Origin: Robertmurraya sp. FSL R5-0851
Lineage (GTDB): Bacteria; Bacillota; Bacilli; Bacillales; Cytobacillaceae
Reading direction: 5' to 3'
Length of the DNA stretch: 64,000 nt
NCBI RefSeq assembly: GCF_038002965.1
Contig: NZ_JBBOOE010000001.1
Location: forward strand, 3,019,001 to 3,083,000
The stretch's first letter is position 1. Each line of letters starts with the position of its first letter. This document shows, piece after piece, positions 10,965 through 19,736 of this stretch. The position numbers and the translations under genes were made by a program. A model generated the notes under the pieces. That model saw nothing but the letters and a program-made list of their open reading frames with translations, ran no database searches and was not told the origin of the DNA.

Positions 10965-11927
10965 TTAAAATTTTCGTTTACCTATGTACACAGCTATATC
11001 TCTTAACGTCTTTTTGGCACGGTTATTTGGTAATTGATTTAATACATCAATCGCCTTGTGTAAGTACCGATCACTTATAGAAAGTGATCGCTCAATCGCA
11101 TCAGAATTCTTTATTGCACGGATAATCTCTTCAATTTCTGCGGATGAAGTATGTTCATGAACAGCAGTAATTTTTTTACGTAAAGAATTATCTTCCATTG
11201 CAAACAATACTGGTAGGGTAATATTCCCTTGTAATAAGTCTCCTCCAGCTGGTTTACCTAATTGCTCTTCCGTACCCGTAAAGTCCAGAACATCATCCGT
11301 GATTTGAAAAGACATACCTACATAATATCCAAACTGATACAGCTTCTTGTGAATCTCTTCATCCACGTTTGCTGCCACCGCCCCGAGTTGACAGCTAGCT
11401 GCAATCAATAAAGCTGTTTTTCGCTTAATACGCAGCAGATAGTCACGTAGTGTTTGATTGTAATCATATTTAAATTTTATTTGCTCAATTTCCCCAACAC
11501 ATAACTGAACAATCGTTTCAGAGAGAATTTGGTGAGCAAGTGGGTTTTTAATATTTGTCATTAATTCTAGCGATCTGGCAAAAATATAGTCGCCTGTATA
11601 CATCGCAATCCGATTATCCCATTTGGCTTTAATGGTTGGCTGGCCGCGTCTAAGTTCTGCATCGTCAATGACATCGTCATGAACAAGTGAAGCCATATGG
11701 ATAAGTTCTAGCGCTACTGCCACGTTCTTCATTCCATGTATATCATAGTCGCCAAACTTTCCTGACAGCAAAACAAAAACAGGGCGAATTCTCTTCCCCC
11801 CTGCTTGCAACAAGTGTAGAGATGCTTGACGAAGAAGAGGTGACTCAGCCTCCACCGTATCTTCTAGTGTTTTCTCAATTATATTAATATCTGAGTTTAA
11901 AAATGAATACATCATTTTCAGCTTCAT
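10965..11927 (-). CDS. hepT: Heptaprenyl diphosphate synthase component II
   Basis: Catalytic subunit of the two-part enzyme that extends farnesyl diphosphate with isopentenyl units to C35, the side chain of menaquinone-7. The 320-residue protein carries both aspartate-rich motifs of trans-prenyltransferases: DDVIDDAELRRG from residue 84 and DDVLDF about 130 residues later. GGKRIRP near residue 43 binds diphosphate. AGGTG lies about 8 bases before the ATG. It works with HepS, encoded two genes upstream, with menG between them. This is the hepS-menG-hepT order of B. subtilis. Confidence 0.96.
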   Translation of the reverse strand: MKLKMMYSFLNSDINIIEKTLEDTVEAESPLLRQASLHLLQAGGKRIRPVFVLLSGKFGDYDIHGMKNVAVALELIHMASLVHDDVIDDAELRRGQPTIKAKWDNRIAMYTGDYIFARSLELMTNIKNPLAHQILSETIVQLCVGEIEQIKFKYDYNQTLRDYLLRIKRKTALLIAASCQLGAVAANVDEEIHKKLYQFGYYVGMSFQITDDVLDFTGTEEQLGKPAGGDLLQGNITLPVLFAMEDNSLRKKITAVHEHTSSAEIEEIIRAIKNSDAIERSLSISDRYLHKAIDVLNQLPNNRAKKTLRDIAVYIGKRKF

Positions 11928-11966
11928 TCGTGAATCACCTAGCCTAACCTGTACATGAAGATTATT

Positions 11967-12668
11967 TTATTTATGACCAAAATGAACAGCAGCTGCCCCG
12001 CCACTGTATGGCTTATAAGTGACGTCCTTAAAACCAGCTTGTTTGAATAATTCAGCGAGTTCTTTTACCCCTGGAAAATCTCTAGCTGATTCTTGCAGCC
12101 AGGAATATTCACTATAACTTTTTGCAAACATCCTACCAAACAACGGCATAATAAATCGAAAATAAAAATAGAAGAGCTGTCGATAGCCTATTATTGTTGG
12201 TTGTGATGTTTCAAGACATACTGCAATTCCGCCCGGCTTTAATACACGATTCATCTCTTTCAATACTTGAAGATAATCGGGTACATTTCTTAATCCAAAT
12301 CCAATCGTAACATAATCAAATGAATGGTCAGGAAATGGAAGCTCCATGGCATTTCCATGGATGAGCGTCACTTGATTGAGATTGGCCTCAGTAATCTTTT
12401 GTTTACCCACATTAAGCATATTTTGGCTAAAGTCAAGTCCTACCACTTCACCAGTATGGCCTACAGCATCTGCAAGTGCAATGGTCCAATCGGCTGTTCC
12501 ACAACAAACATCTAGTGCCTTTTTCCCTTTTTGTACTTTCATTCTTTTCATCGTATCTTCTCTCCATTTAGTATGGAGTTTAAAGCTAATAACAGAATTC
12601 ATTTTGTCGTAGTTATCTGAGATCTTTTCAAAAACGTTATGAACTCGTTCTTCTTTCGATTGATTCAT
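11967..12668 (-). CDS. menG: Demethylmenaquinone methyltransferase
   Basis: SAM-dependent C-methylation of demethylmenaquinone, the last step of menaquinone synthesis at the membrane face. The 233-residue UbiE/MenG-family protein has the SAM loop [16 protein letters not shown], then [13 protein letters not shown] and the signature [15 protein letters not shown]. The ATG at 12668 has AAGAAGGG about 8 bases upstream. Placement between hepS and hepT puts side-chain synthesis and ring methylation in one transcript. It lies only 5 bp after the hepS stop. Confidence 0.96.
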   Translation of the reverse strand: MNQSKEERVHNVFEKISDNYDKMNSVISFKLHTKWREDTMKRMKVQKGKKALDVCCGTADWTIALADAVGHTGEVVGLDFSQNMLNVGKQKITEANLNQVTLIHGNAMELPFPDHSFDYVTIGFGLRNVPDYLQVLKEMNRVLKPGGIAVCLETSQPTIIGYRQLFYFYFRFIMPLFGRMFAKSYSEYSWLQESARDFPGVKELAELFKQAGFKDVTYKPYSGGAAAVHFGHK

Positions 12669-12673
12669 ACTTG

Positions 12674-13492
12674 TTACCCTTCTTCCACAAATGTTTTTGC
12701 CATCGTTTTTTGGTTTATAATGGATGTGATTCGAGAATCTAACAGCTCATTTATTCGAGGAAGCTCTTTTTTAGCCTTTTCTAATAATTGTTTAGAGAAC
12801 TCTATATATCGGTCACAAATCAATATTAAGTAGTTTTGTTGCTCAAGAGACAGGTCTTTAAGTGAACCGTTATGTTTTGGAAAAACAAGAGTATGAAGAG
12901 CGTCAAATACAATCGAGGATTTTCTTTGTACAAAATTATCCTTTTCCTTACTAAGCCGCTTTATTAACAAAAAATTTTCAACAATGCTATCCCATCCATC
13001 TAAACGAAAATAATCAGTAAATTGATCAATAAGAGATGATTCGATCAACTTGACATTATTCATCAACGTATCAATTTCAGAACTACCTTTTTGATATACA
13101 ATTATTTTTTTATCATTAATTTTTTTTATTCCTTGAGCTAGCATCCGGATAGCGTGAACATCATTACACTCTGCTAGTAGTTTATAATATAACCCACTAT
13201 AATAAACGCCAGCTAATACAGTTAATTGCCTCTGCTTTAAGATTTCATTATTCGTATTTGTGTTGGTCACTTGTTCATGAGTATCAAGGGCTACTTGAAG
13301 CAACATGGTCGTTATAGTATAATTCTCCAACTCTTTATCAGATAACTTACACTGATCCAAAATCGAAATTAACAATAAAAGCTTATCTTCGTCTAACACT
13401 GGTTTATTAATATATTGGAACATATAGGGGTGAAGGAGCCTTTCCTCTACTTTTTCCTTCACATCGGCTATTTTTCTTTGAAAGTCTCCCAC
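12674..13492 (-). CDS. hepS: Heptaprenyl diphosphate synthase component I
   Basis: Non-catalytic subunit that pairs with HepT and helps set chain length and product release. The protein is 272 residues if it starts at the GTG at 13492 ([20 protein letters not shown]), which has AAGGGTGAT 4 bases upstream. The open frame continues upstream to 13627, but that part has no ribosome site or family similarity. The region [20 protein letters not shown] and the following helices resemble HepS. The family diverges rapidly, so the identification leans on position between mtrB and menG. Confidence 0.88.
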   Translation of the reverse strand: MGDFQRKIADVKEKVEERLLHPYMFQYINKPVLDEDKLLLLISILDQCKLSDKELENYTITTMLLQVALDTHEQVTNTNTNNEILKQRQLTVLAGVYYSGLYYKLLAECNDVHAIRMLAQGIKKINDKKIIVYQKGSSEIDTLMNNVKLIESSLIDQFTDYFRLDGWDSIVENFLLIKRLSKEKDNFVQRKSSIVFDALHTLVFPKHNGSLKDLSLEQQNYLILICDRYIEFSKQLLEKAKKELPRINELLDSRITSIINQKTMAKTFVEEG

Positions 13493-13644
13493 AATTATCA
13501 CCCTTGTATCCCCAAATTCTGTATATGTAATGTGATTACCCTTATTATAATTCATAAAGTTTACTGCATATGTACGATTTATTACTCCACTAAAGGCAGA
13601 GACAATTATAACACAAATGCTTAACAAATGGTCATGTTTAGCAT

Positions 13645-13884
13645 TTATTTCCCTTTTGTTTCGCTCTCAACCTCTCCATAAGAAGTGATAATTTTTGCAT
13701 TTCCGCGAATTTTTATCGCTGATGTGTGTTCAGTAAACTGAGCAATCATTACTTCGCCTTTATCTAGTTTCTCTGAGTGATGAAACTTGGTATCGGTCCC
13801 TCTTGTTAAACCGATTACATTGACACCATCTTCTATTGCTTTAATAACAATATAATCACTTGTTAGCGAAGTTTTTGGGTCCAT
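13645..13884 (-). CDS. mtrB: Tryptophan RNA-binding attenuation protein (TRAP)
   Basis: TRAP forms an 11-subunit ring that, with tryptophan bound, wraps around (G/U)AG repeats in trp leader RNAs and causes early termination. The 79-residue product retains the core [20 protein letters not shown] and [12 protein letters not shown] almost unchanged. The ATG at 13884 is used because GAGGGAG precedes it by 9 bases. A more upstream ATG at 13902 has no site. It sits with folE as the mtrAB pair known in B. subtilis. The trp operon is not beside hisC here, so its targets must lie elsewhere. An N-terminal extension of about four residues (MDPK) differs from the B. subtilis protein. Confidence 0.95.
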   Translation of the reverse strand: MDPKTSLTSDYIVIKAIEDGVNVIGLTRGTDTKFHHSEKLDKGEVMIAQFTEHTSAIKIRGNAKIITSYGEVESETKGK

Positions 13885-13946
13885 TATTTCTCGCTCCCTC
13901 ATTTTGATTGAAAGGGCTAACCGTTATGTAGCCCCCTCTATAATGT

Positions 13947-14513
13947 TTAGTATTTAATTAAGGAAAGCACCTCAGCTCTTGCTGTTGCGTCCTCCGCAAG
14001 TGAGCCTCGGACTGCTTGAGTTACGGTCTTAGCACCAGGCTTTTTAACTCCACGCATAGTCATACACATATGCTCTGCTTCAACAACGACCATTGCACCA
14101 TAAGGCTCCAGTTTCTCCATAATCGCGTCAACCACTGTGGAAGTAATTCTTTCTTGCAACTGAGGACGTTTAGCTACTGCTTCAACAGCTCTAGCTAACT
14201 TACTCAAACCCGTGACACGACCATTTCTTGGTATATAAGCTACATGAGCGACACCATAAAAAGGTACAAGATGATGTTCACACATGGAGTAAAACGGAAT
14301 ATCTTTTACAAGGACAATCTCTTCATGGTCCTCACTAAATACTGTTTCGAAATATTCTTTTGGATCTTGTTTCAATCCCGAGAATACTTCCTCATACATT
14401 TTCGCTACTCGTTTTGGCGTATCTAACACACCCTCACGATTTGGATCTTCTCCTACGGCTTCTAATATAAGACGCACCGCTTCCTCTATTTGGGTACGAT
14501 TAACTTCTGACAT
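13947..14513 (-). CDS. folE: GTP cyclohydrolase I
   Basis: Converts GTP to 7,8-dihydroneopterin triphosphate, the entry to folate (and often queuosine) synthesis. The 188-residue type IA enzyme keeps the zinc ligands Cys78 and His81 (CEHHLVPF) and Cys150 (HMCMTMRGV), as well as [17 protein letters not shown] lies 7 bases before the ATG. It is the first gene of the folE-mtrB-hepS-menG-hepT line. B. subtilis also calls it mtrA. The folate connection to TRAP is through trpG, a shared folate/tryptophan gene, which is not present here. Confidence 0.96.
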   Translation of the reverse strand: MSEVNRTQIEEAVRLILEAVGEDPNREGVLDTPKRVAKMYEEVFSGLKQDPKEYFETVFSEDHEEIVLVKDIPFYSMCEHHLVPFYGVAHVAYIPRNGRVTGLSKLARAVEAVAKRPQLQERITSTVVDAIMEKLEPYGAMVVVEAEHMCMTMRGVKKPGAKTVTQAVRGSLAEDATARAEVLSLIKY

Positions 14514-14565
14514 ACTAAATTCCTCCTACTGCAATGAGTTCCCTCTGTTTTTTCATATCATGCCA

Positions 14566-14594
14566 ACTATACTTATACATATTAGCACAACCAA
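14566..14594 (-). promoter_or_regulatory. Likely sigma-A promoter of folE-mtrB
   Basis: On the minus strand TTGGTT (14589-14594) is separated by 17 bp from TATAGT (14566-14571), about 50 bp upstream of the folE start. The -35 box matches consensus at four of six positions and the -10 at five of six. Confidence 0.5.
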
Positions 14595-14654
14595 ATTCTT
14601 TCTAGCAAAGTAGAAGGTTCTTTTAATGTGCCACAAAAGAGCAGAAAAAATAGA

Positions 14655-14685
14655 AAAAGGATCACGTATAAACGAGATCCTTTTC
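14655..14685 (-). terminator. Intrinsic terminator of hbs
   Basis: A hairpin AAAAGGATC/GATCCTTTT lies about 30 bp past the hbs stop codon and runs into T-rich sequence on the minus strand. Its place 3' of hbs exon 2 supports exon 2 being the genuine end of that gene. Confidence 0.75.
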
Positions 14686-14714
14686 TATAACATAAACATA
14701 TATCAATTTATGTA

Positions 14715-14833
14715 TTATTTTACAGCGTCTTTAAGCGCTTTTCCTGGTTTGAAAGCAGGAACCTTGCTAGCAGAGATTTCGATCTCTTCACCAGTTTGTG
14801 GGTTACGTCCTTTACGAGCTGCACGCTCACGAA
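14715..14833 (-). CDS. hbs: HU DNA-binding protein, exon 2 (C-terminal 39 residues)
   Basis: The 119 nt provide the last two bases of the Val52 codon, then 38 more codons and TAA. They encode [18 protein letters not shown] and then [19 protein letters not shown]. This is the DNA-contacting beta arm of HU with the conserved RNPQTG turn, followed by the final helix. It has no start codon or ribosome site of its own and is only meaningful joined to exon 1 at 17688-17841. Joining G at 17688 to T at 14833 keeps the frame exactly. The spliced product is 90 residues, versus 92 in B. subtilis HBsu. No second HU gene is visible in the window. Confidence 0.93.
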
Positions 14834-14884
14834 ATAGTGATAGGTAACGTTTTGTTTATGCAACTCCACGTTTTCCCCCACTCC

Positions 14885-14918
14885 ACACCGTACGTGCGAG
14901 TTTCCCCGCATACGGCGT
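14885..14918 (-). ncRNA. Group II intron domain V
   Basis: A 34-nt hairpin read on the minus strand. CGCCGTATGCG pairs with CGCACGTACGGTG around a GGAAAC-type loop. This is the catalytic domain V signature (the usual form has CCGUAU...ACGUACGG). In my alignment the catalytic triad position reads CGC rather than AGC. Domain VI follows directly and ends at the hbs exon 2 junction. Confidence 0.85.
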
Positions 14919-15012
14919 TCCATCGATACAGATACCTAATGGTTTACCCAGTACATCGTCGCCTCCGTATGGGCATTCTAGTTAATTCTCGTCGCTCGTT
15001 TAACAACTATAC

Positions 15013-16908
15013 CTATTCAGTCATAGTTAATTCTTTTCTTAACTTAAGAATTTTCTTCTGCTGATTAGGCTTTAAGCCTTCCATAACCTGTACATCATTA
15101 TGGACATATTTATGGCACTGAACACACAATGTCGTCAAGTTAGAGACTTTATTCACTTTATCAAGGGACAATTCAGGTTTGCGATGATGTACCTCCACTG
15201 AATGTGGGTATACAAAATCTTTGCAAACTGAGCATTTGGCTTTATCACGTTTAATAGCGTATGGTCGATTCATATAATATTCAAAGTTGTGTTTATGGTT
15301 ATTTAGGTTCGCATATATTCCTAATTTATCGTAATTAGTCCATATGTCTTCGAGATGTAGCTTACGATTCTTTTGAGTCGATTCGTGCCATTTGTCTCGC
15401 CCCGCAGGGGTGTAAGGAATCCAAGCAGGATTGAATAACTTTGCATACTCAATCTTAGTGATTGCAGTAATAGTTATCCCCACGATACTGTCTTGATATA
15501 CTTCTGCGTATGTCTTGAAGTTATACCCTTCGTGCCTTACAACCCTGTTAGAAAGCTCGCATACCTTATAGATATGTTTGGTATGATTTCCACCATAGAG
15601 CTTCCTAAAACTACCCAACGTTACTCTGAATAATAAATTATCGATTTTCGAAAAGGTTTTCTTTGCTATGCCGATTTTATAATAGTTGGCTATACCAATG
15701 ATTTTTGAATTGATAAGTTCAATCCGTGCTACTCTGTCTTTAGCGTGTTTTAGTCTACGTAATTGGTTAATATCCTGACTAATTTCATTAATCTTAGGCA
15801 AGAGCTTCTTCCAATCAGGATAGACTTTCCCAACTATCTTACCATCCAGACGTTTAGGTTCGGCTTTGATTAAGAAACCGAGAAAGTGTAATGGTTCTTC
15901 TCGACAGTCTGTAATGACCGTTTTCTCCTCGGATAATTCAAGTGAGAGTTTATGCTTCATATACTTCCTTAGCTTAGTGAGAAGCGTTTGGGCGTATTCC
16001 TTGGATTCCGTGAGGATTATCCAGTCATCTGCATATCTCACAAGGTTTACCTTGTGGTGTTTCGCAACCGTCTTATTCCGTAAGGATTGGTAAGTCTTTT
16101 CTTCGACAGTTTTTCCTTTTCTAGTAGTGGTATAAGTCACTACCGCTGGGTGTGATTCCCATAAGTCGCTAACCATCCAATCGAAGTTGTTCAGGTATAT
16201 ATTTGCTAGAAGGGGGCTGATAATACCACCTTGCGGTGTACCCATATCAGAGTCGATTATCTCACCGTCATCTAGTATCTTCGATTTCAGCATCTTTTTG
16301 ATGAGAGCAAGGAATTGTTTATCCTTGATTCCCATTTCCCATAACATTGCTAGTAGCTTGTTGTGGTTGATGTTGTCGAAGTACCCTTTAATATCGCCTT
16401 CGATGGCAATATAGGCTTTCGCATTGATGTTTTGTACAACCCTTGCGATGGCGTGTTCTGTACTCCTGTATGGTCTAAAACCATAACTATGAGGGTAGAA
16501 TTTTGCTTCACAATAGGGTTCGATAGCCATCCTTGCTATTTCCTGAATAATTCGGTCAACTATTACGGGTATGCCAAGTGGTCTGAATTTGCCTGTATTT
16601 TTCCCTTTAGGAATATAGGTTCTTCTAACCATCTTTGGGTTATAGTTGTCAATTTGAGATTTAATAAGTTCGATAAGTTCCAATCTATCCATTTGTAGAT
16701 AGTCGTTGATGGTTGCACCATCGACTCCCGCAGTTTGGGAACCCCGATTGGATTTTATGTTGTGTATGGCTTTATCAATTACTGGTTCGGATTTCATAAA
16801 CTCAAGTAAATTGTATAGAGGTTTTCCCTCTAGAGCCACTTGATATAACTTATCTTGGAATCCTATTAAGTCTCTTTCTCCTGCGATTGTACGACCTTTG
16901 AACCCCAT
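15013..16908 (-). CDS. ltrA: Group II intron-encoded protein: reverse transcriptase, maturase, HNH endonuclease
   Basis: A 631-residue protein that binds its intron RNA, promotes splicing, and copies the intron into DNA during retrohoming. Domain order is RT-0/RT fingers with QTAGVDGATI, then SYGFRPYRSTEHA, GYFDNINH, GTPQGGIISPLLANIYL and the catalytic YADD in LVRYADDWIILTES (about residue 292). A maturase/domain X thumb region follows to about residue 480. A C-terminal HNH module (about residues 560-612) has CSVCK, HHRKPE and CVQCHKYVH. AAAGGAGTG precedes the ATG. The frame is intact with no decay, so the element may still be mobile. It sits in intron domain IV. The symbol is the generic ltrA name. 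Confidence 0.95.
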   Translation of the reverse strand: MGFKGRTIAGERDLIGFQDKLYQVALEGKPLYNLLEFMKSEPVIDKAIHNIKSNRGSQTAGVDGATINDYLQMDRLELIELIKSQIDNYNPKMVRRTYIPKGKNTGKFRPLGIPVIVDRIIQEIARMAIEPYCEAKFYPHSYGFRPYRSTEHAIARVVQNINAKAYIAIEGDIKGYFDNINHNKLLAMLWEMGIKDKQFLALIKKMLKSKILDDGEIIDSDMGTPQGGIISPLLANIYLNNFDWMVSDLWESHPAVVTYTTTRKGKTVEEKTYQSLRNKTVAKHHKVNLVRYADDWIILTESKEYAQTLLTKLRKYMKHKLSLELSEEKTVITDCREEPLHFLGFLIKAEPKRLDGKIVGKVYPDWKKLLPKINEISQDINQLRRLKHAKDRVARIELINSKIIGIANYYKIGIAKKTFSKIDNLLFRVTLGSFRKLYGGNHTKHIYKVCELSNRVVRHEGYNFKTYAEVYQDSIVGITITAITKIEYAKLFNPAWIPYTPAGRDKWHESTQKNRKLHLEDIWTNYDKLGIYANLNNHKHNFEYYMNRPYAIKRDKAKCSVCKDFVYPHSVEVHHRKPELSLDKVNKVSNLTTLCVQCHKYVHNDVQVMEGLKPNQQKKILKLRKELTMTE

Positions 16909-17286
16909 ATCATCACTCCTTTTGTAGTAGTGACTGATAGGTTAGCTGTTTAACTCGGACTTGCCTTGTATTGTCGTACGTCGATTTTCACTATCTTCTC
17001 TACCGACTAGTCCCCTTCGCTCAGAGATGTTTATATCCTTCATATAGAATTACTCCTATACTAATAACGGCATCTCGTCATCACTACTATGGGACGCTGA
17101 CTGCTTTCATCACGCTCTTAGGTAATAGCATACCTCCTGTGATTACTCGCTCTCGACTGTTCCACACGACCTTTCCTTTAAACTGAACTTAGGCTCCCTC
17201 TTTACGCCGTTAGGCCTGAATAGAGTTTAATATCACAAATTGTTCTCTATTTCCAATACTATTTAGTGTATTAGATGATGGAACCA

Positions 17287-17292
17287 TCGAAG
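17287..17292 (-). other. Candidate exon-binding site EBS1 of the intron
   Basis: On the minus strand CTTCGA at 17292-17287 is the exact complement of TCGAAG, the last six bases of hbs exon 1 (IBS1). It lies in the loop of a hairpin with stem GATGG/CCATC, about 396 nt from the intron 5' end, a plausible place in domain I. A weaker EBS2 candidate, TCCAAAA, lies near 17395-17389 and pairs with the ATTTGGG region of exon 1, allowing one G-U pair. This is complementarity by eye, without a folded model. Confidence 0.6.
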
Positions 17293-17687
17293 AAAATCCC
17301 ATCACACCTACTCTGTGTCCCCTTAGTGACAAGGGGAGGCGGCAATATCGACGCTTCACACAAGGGTTAGTCACCTAGCCATATTCAGTTTTGGAGTCCC
17401 GCATCATTGTTACGTTCTCAACCGAAGTAGAGATTCTTCATATAGAAGAGAGTCACTCGCAACGTAGATTACGACTTTACCTAGCTTCGTACAATCTGGT
17501 GTGCTATCACCTCGTTGCACGTAGGAGTCTCAGACTCATATCCAAATGTGATATTAGATATGGGGCGATTTTTCATACGCCCATCAGGTGCGTGTAGTTA
17601 GACTCCAACGGAGTCCGCTCATTTCCTAACTTTGGATTTGCATCCTATAGCGTTATGCTACGTTAGTTATGGAGCAACAGCCCGCAC

Positions 17688-17841
17688 CTTCGAAGTTCCC
17701 AAATCCGATTAATTGAACTTTATCACCGTTTTTAAGGGCTTCAAGAATTGAATCGAAAACTGCGTCAACTGCTTTAGTAGCGTCCTTTTTAGAAAGTTCA
17801 CTCGCTTCAGCAACTGCGTTGATTAGTTCTGTCTTGTTCAT
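17688..17841 (-). CDS. hbs: HU DNA-binding protein, exon 1 (N-terminal 51 residues)
   Basis: HU is the main histone-like nucleoid protein. It bends DNA as a homodimer and is essential in B. subtilis. This exon gives 51 codons plus one base: [20 protein letters not shown] through to IGFGNFE, the helical dimer part. GGGAGGAGGTGAAAGGC places an excellent ribosome site before ATG 17841. Reading on without splicing adds 11 foreign residues ([11 protein letters not shown]) and stops inside the intron, leaving a product without the DNA-binding arms. The exon ends at a self-complementary CTTCGAAG, with the intron entering after its last G. A sigma-A promoter lies upstream at 17959-17987. Confidence 0.95.
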
Positions 17842-17958
17842 GCCTTTCACCTCCTCCCAAAATGGTATATTCAGTAAGTGAAAACGTTCTTATCTTCATT
17901 AGTAAACAATTTAGTTGAATTCTATACGTAATTGAAGCTGTTTTCTCTGACATGCCTT

Positions 17959-17987
17959 ATATTAAATGATGAAAACTAATTTTTCAA
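17959..17987 (-). promoter_or_regulatory. Sigma-A promoter of hbs
   Basis: On the minus strand TTGAAA (17982-17987), a 17-bp spacer and TAATAT (17959-17964) lie about 118 bp upstream of the hbs ATG. Both boxes are close to consensus. The rest of the 343-bp gap between hbs and spoIVA (17842-18184) holds only AT-rich sequence, an imperfect inverted repeat near 18002-18024 and the spoIVA terminator. Confidence 0.75.
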
Positions 17988-18153
17988 CGTTTTTTTACGA
18001 AAAACCTTTATTTATAAGGGTTTGACGGCATATCGTAGTAATTCTGTTAAAAGATTATCATAATAAATTGGGGTTATCAAGAATTTTCGCTAATTTATGG
18101 TAGTATTTTCGTGGTTTTTGATTAATTTTGTCGTAGTTTTATTAAAATCAATC

Positions 18154-18178
18154 AAAAAAAGACTCCTAGATAGGAGTC
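18154..18178 (-). terminator. Intrinsic terminator of spoIVA
   Basis: Stem GACTCCT/AGGAGTC with loop AGAT (18161-18178) is followed on the minus strand by seven T residues, 6 bp beyond the spoIVA stop codon. Confidence 0.88.
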
Positions 18179-18184
18179 GATACA

Positions 18185-19663
18185 TTATAAGATTATAGCA
18201 ATTAATCCACCAGAACCTTCATTGATGATTCTTTCTAGTGTTTCTTTTAGTTTATACCTTGCGTTTTCAGGCATTAATGATAATTTTGCTTGAATCCCTT
18301 CACGAACAATTGAACTTAGGCTTCTTCCAAAAATATCAGAGTTCCAGATAGAAAGTGGATCGTCCTCAAAATCCTGCATTAAGTAACGAACCAATTCCTC
18401 ACTTTGCTTCTCTGTACCGATAATTGGAGCAAATTCAGACTCTACATCCACTTTAATCATATGAATGGATGGAGCTACCGCTTTTAAGCGTACACCAAAG
18501 CGTGGTCCTTGACGGATGATCTCAGGCTCATCGAGGCTCATATCCGCAAGTGATGGTGCAGCAATTCCATAACCTGTTTGTTTCACCATCTTAAGCGCAT
18601 CAGAGATTTGATCATATTCTTGCTTAGCATGTGCAAAGTCTTGCATTAGCTCTAACAAATGATCTTTTCCTCTTATTTCTACTCCGACAATTTCTTTTAA
18701 AATGTCATCGTATAAATCATCTGGAGCATATAGGTCGATCTCTGCAATTCCTTGCCCCATCTCAATTCCAGCAAGACCTGCACGATCAATAAATTCATAA
18801 TCACTAAATTGACTTACGACTCTGTCAACATCTCTTAATCTCTTAATATCTTTAACTGTGTCTTTCACTGCTTCCTGATAGCTTTCCCTTAACCAGTGAT
18901 CTTCTCTAAGTACCATAACCCAGCTAGGAAGATTCACGTTTACTTCGAGCACAGGGAATTCATAAAGCGCTTCACGCATCACGTTCATGACATCACCTTC
19001 GCGCATTCCCTCTACACTCATAGCTAATACAGGAATATCGTATTTCTCTGAAAGCTCTGAACGTAATTTTTCCGTATTTGGATGATATGGTTGTACGCTG
19101 TTAATGACCATAATGAACGGTTTGCCAACCTCTTTTAATTCATTGATTACTCTTTCCTCGGCTTCTAAGTATGCAGAACGTGGAATTTCTCCGATGGTAC
19201 CATCTGTAGTAATAACCACACCAATCGTTGAGTGCTCTTGTATAACCTTCCTTGTTCCAATTTCAGCTGCTTCGTGGAATGGAATAGGCTCCTCATACCA
19301 AGGCGTATTAATCATTCTTGGTCCATTTTCGTCTTCATAACCCTTTGCACCTGGGACCGTATAGCCCACACAGTCAACTAAGCGGATATTCACATCCAAC
19401 CCATCGTCAACATGAATGCTTGCAGCCTGATTTGGAACAAATTTTGGTTCAGTTGTCATAATCGTTTTTCCAGCAGCACTTTGAGGCAATTCATCTTGGG
19501 TGCGAGCTCGATCTGATTCATTTGCCATGTTTGGAATAACAACTAGCTCCATAAATTTCTTAATAAAGGTTGATTTTCCTGTTCTTACAGCTCCTACAAC
19601 TCCTAAATATATATCGCCGCCCGTTCTTTCGGCAATATCTTTAAAAATATCTACCTTTTCCAA
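18185..19663 (-). CDS. spoIVA: Stage IV sporulation protein A
   Basis: An ATP-hydrolysing, self-assembling protein that coats the forespore surface and forms the basement layer for the spore coat. It is anchored by SpoVM and is also needed for cortex formation. The 492-residue protein begins MEKVDIFKDIAERTGGDIYL, nearly identical to B. subtilis. The Walker A motif GAVRTGKS lies at residues 24-31 of a TRAFAC-like NTPase domain. The C-terminal end, after GSGGL, is short and hydrophobic. The start codon is TTG at 19663 with AGGAGGGG upstream. The gene has its own promoter region and terminator. It is expected to be switched on in the mother cell by sigma-E. Confidence 0.97.
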   Translation of the reverse strand: MEKVDIFKDIAERTGGDIYLGVVGAVRTGKSTFIKKFMELVVIPNMANESDRARTQDELPQSAAGKTIMTTEPKFVPNQAASIHVDDGLDVNIRLVDCVGYTVPGAKGYEDENGPRMINTPWYEEPIPFHEAAEIGTRKVIQEHSTIGVVITTDGTIGEIPRSAYLEAEERVINELKEVGKPFIMVINSVQPYHPNTEKLRSELSEKYDIPVLAMSVEGMREGDVMNVMREALYEFPVLEVNVNLPSWVMVLREDHWLRESYQEAVKDTVKDIKRLRDVDRVVSQFSDYEFIDRAGLAGIEMGQGIAEIDLYAPDDLYDDILKEIVGVEIRGKDHLLELMQDFAHAKQEYDQISDALKMVKQTGYGIAAPSLADMSLDEPEIIRQGPRFGVRLKAVAPSIHMIKVDVESEFAPIIGTEKQSEELVRYLMQDFEDDPLSIWNSDIFGRSLSSIVREGIQAKLSLMPENARYKLKETLERIINEGSGGLIAIIL

Positions 19664-19709
19664 GTGATCCCCTCCTGAAATCTATGAGATAGTGGGATAA
19701 AATAACCCT

Positions 19710-19736
19710 AATGTATAGACAATATATGTGTATGAC
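19710..19736 (-). promoter_or_regulatory. Candidate sigma-E promoter of spoIVA
   Basis: On the minus strand GTCATAC (19730-19736), a 12-bp spacer and TATACATT (19710-19717) resemble the sigma-E -35 and -10 boxes. They lie about 50 bp upstream of the TTG start. A second possible pair is offset upstream by about 15 bp, so the exact start is uncertain. Confidence 0.5.

Larger units (their letters stand above)
14834..17687 (-). mobile_element. Group II intron inserted in hbs
   Basis: A 2,854-bp intron in the same orientation as hbs. Its 5' end is GTGCG at 17687-17683, the group II consensus start, and its 3' end is AT at 14835-14834. About 780 nt of 5' RNA (domains I-III and part of IV) precede a 631-residue intron protein. 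Another 179 nt follow it, including a 34-nt domain V (14885-14918) and a domain VI whose bulged A lies 8 nt from the 3' end (14841). A candidate EBS1 loop complements the six bases before the insertion point. All parts needed for RNA-catalysed splicing and retrohoming appear intact. Class was not assigned. Confidence 0.93.

Noticed and set aside
13493..13627. Longer hepS with 45 more N-terminal residues
   Set aside because: No ribosome site or similarity, and the GTG at 13492 has a good site.
14720..14923. A minus-strand open frame across the hbs exon 2/intron boundary
   Set aside because: It uses a different frame from HU and crosses intron domains V and VI; it has no ribosome site and no similarity.
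16971..17597. Plus-strand open frames inside the 5' part of the intron
   Set aside because: They lie antisense to structured intron RNA, lack ribosome sites and resemble no protein.
17653..17850. A 65-codon open frame reading as a truncated HU with tail [11 protein letters not shown]
   Set aside because: The tail is intron sequence. The gene is interrupted, not truncated, because the rest of HU follows precisely at the intron 3' end.
18002..18024. Inverted repeat AAACCTT...AAGGGTTT as a second terminator
   Set aside because: The stem is imperfect and no T tract follows in the right direction; a clear spoIVA terminator lies at 18154-18178.
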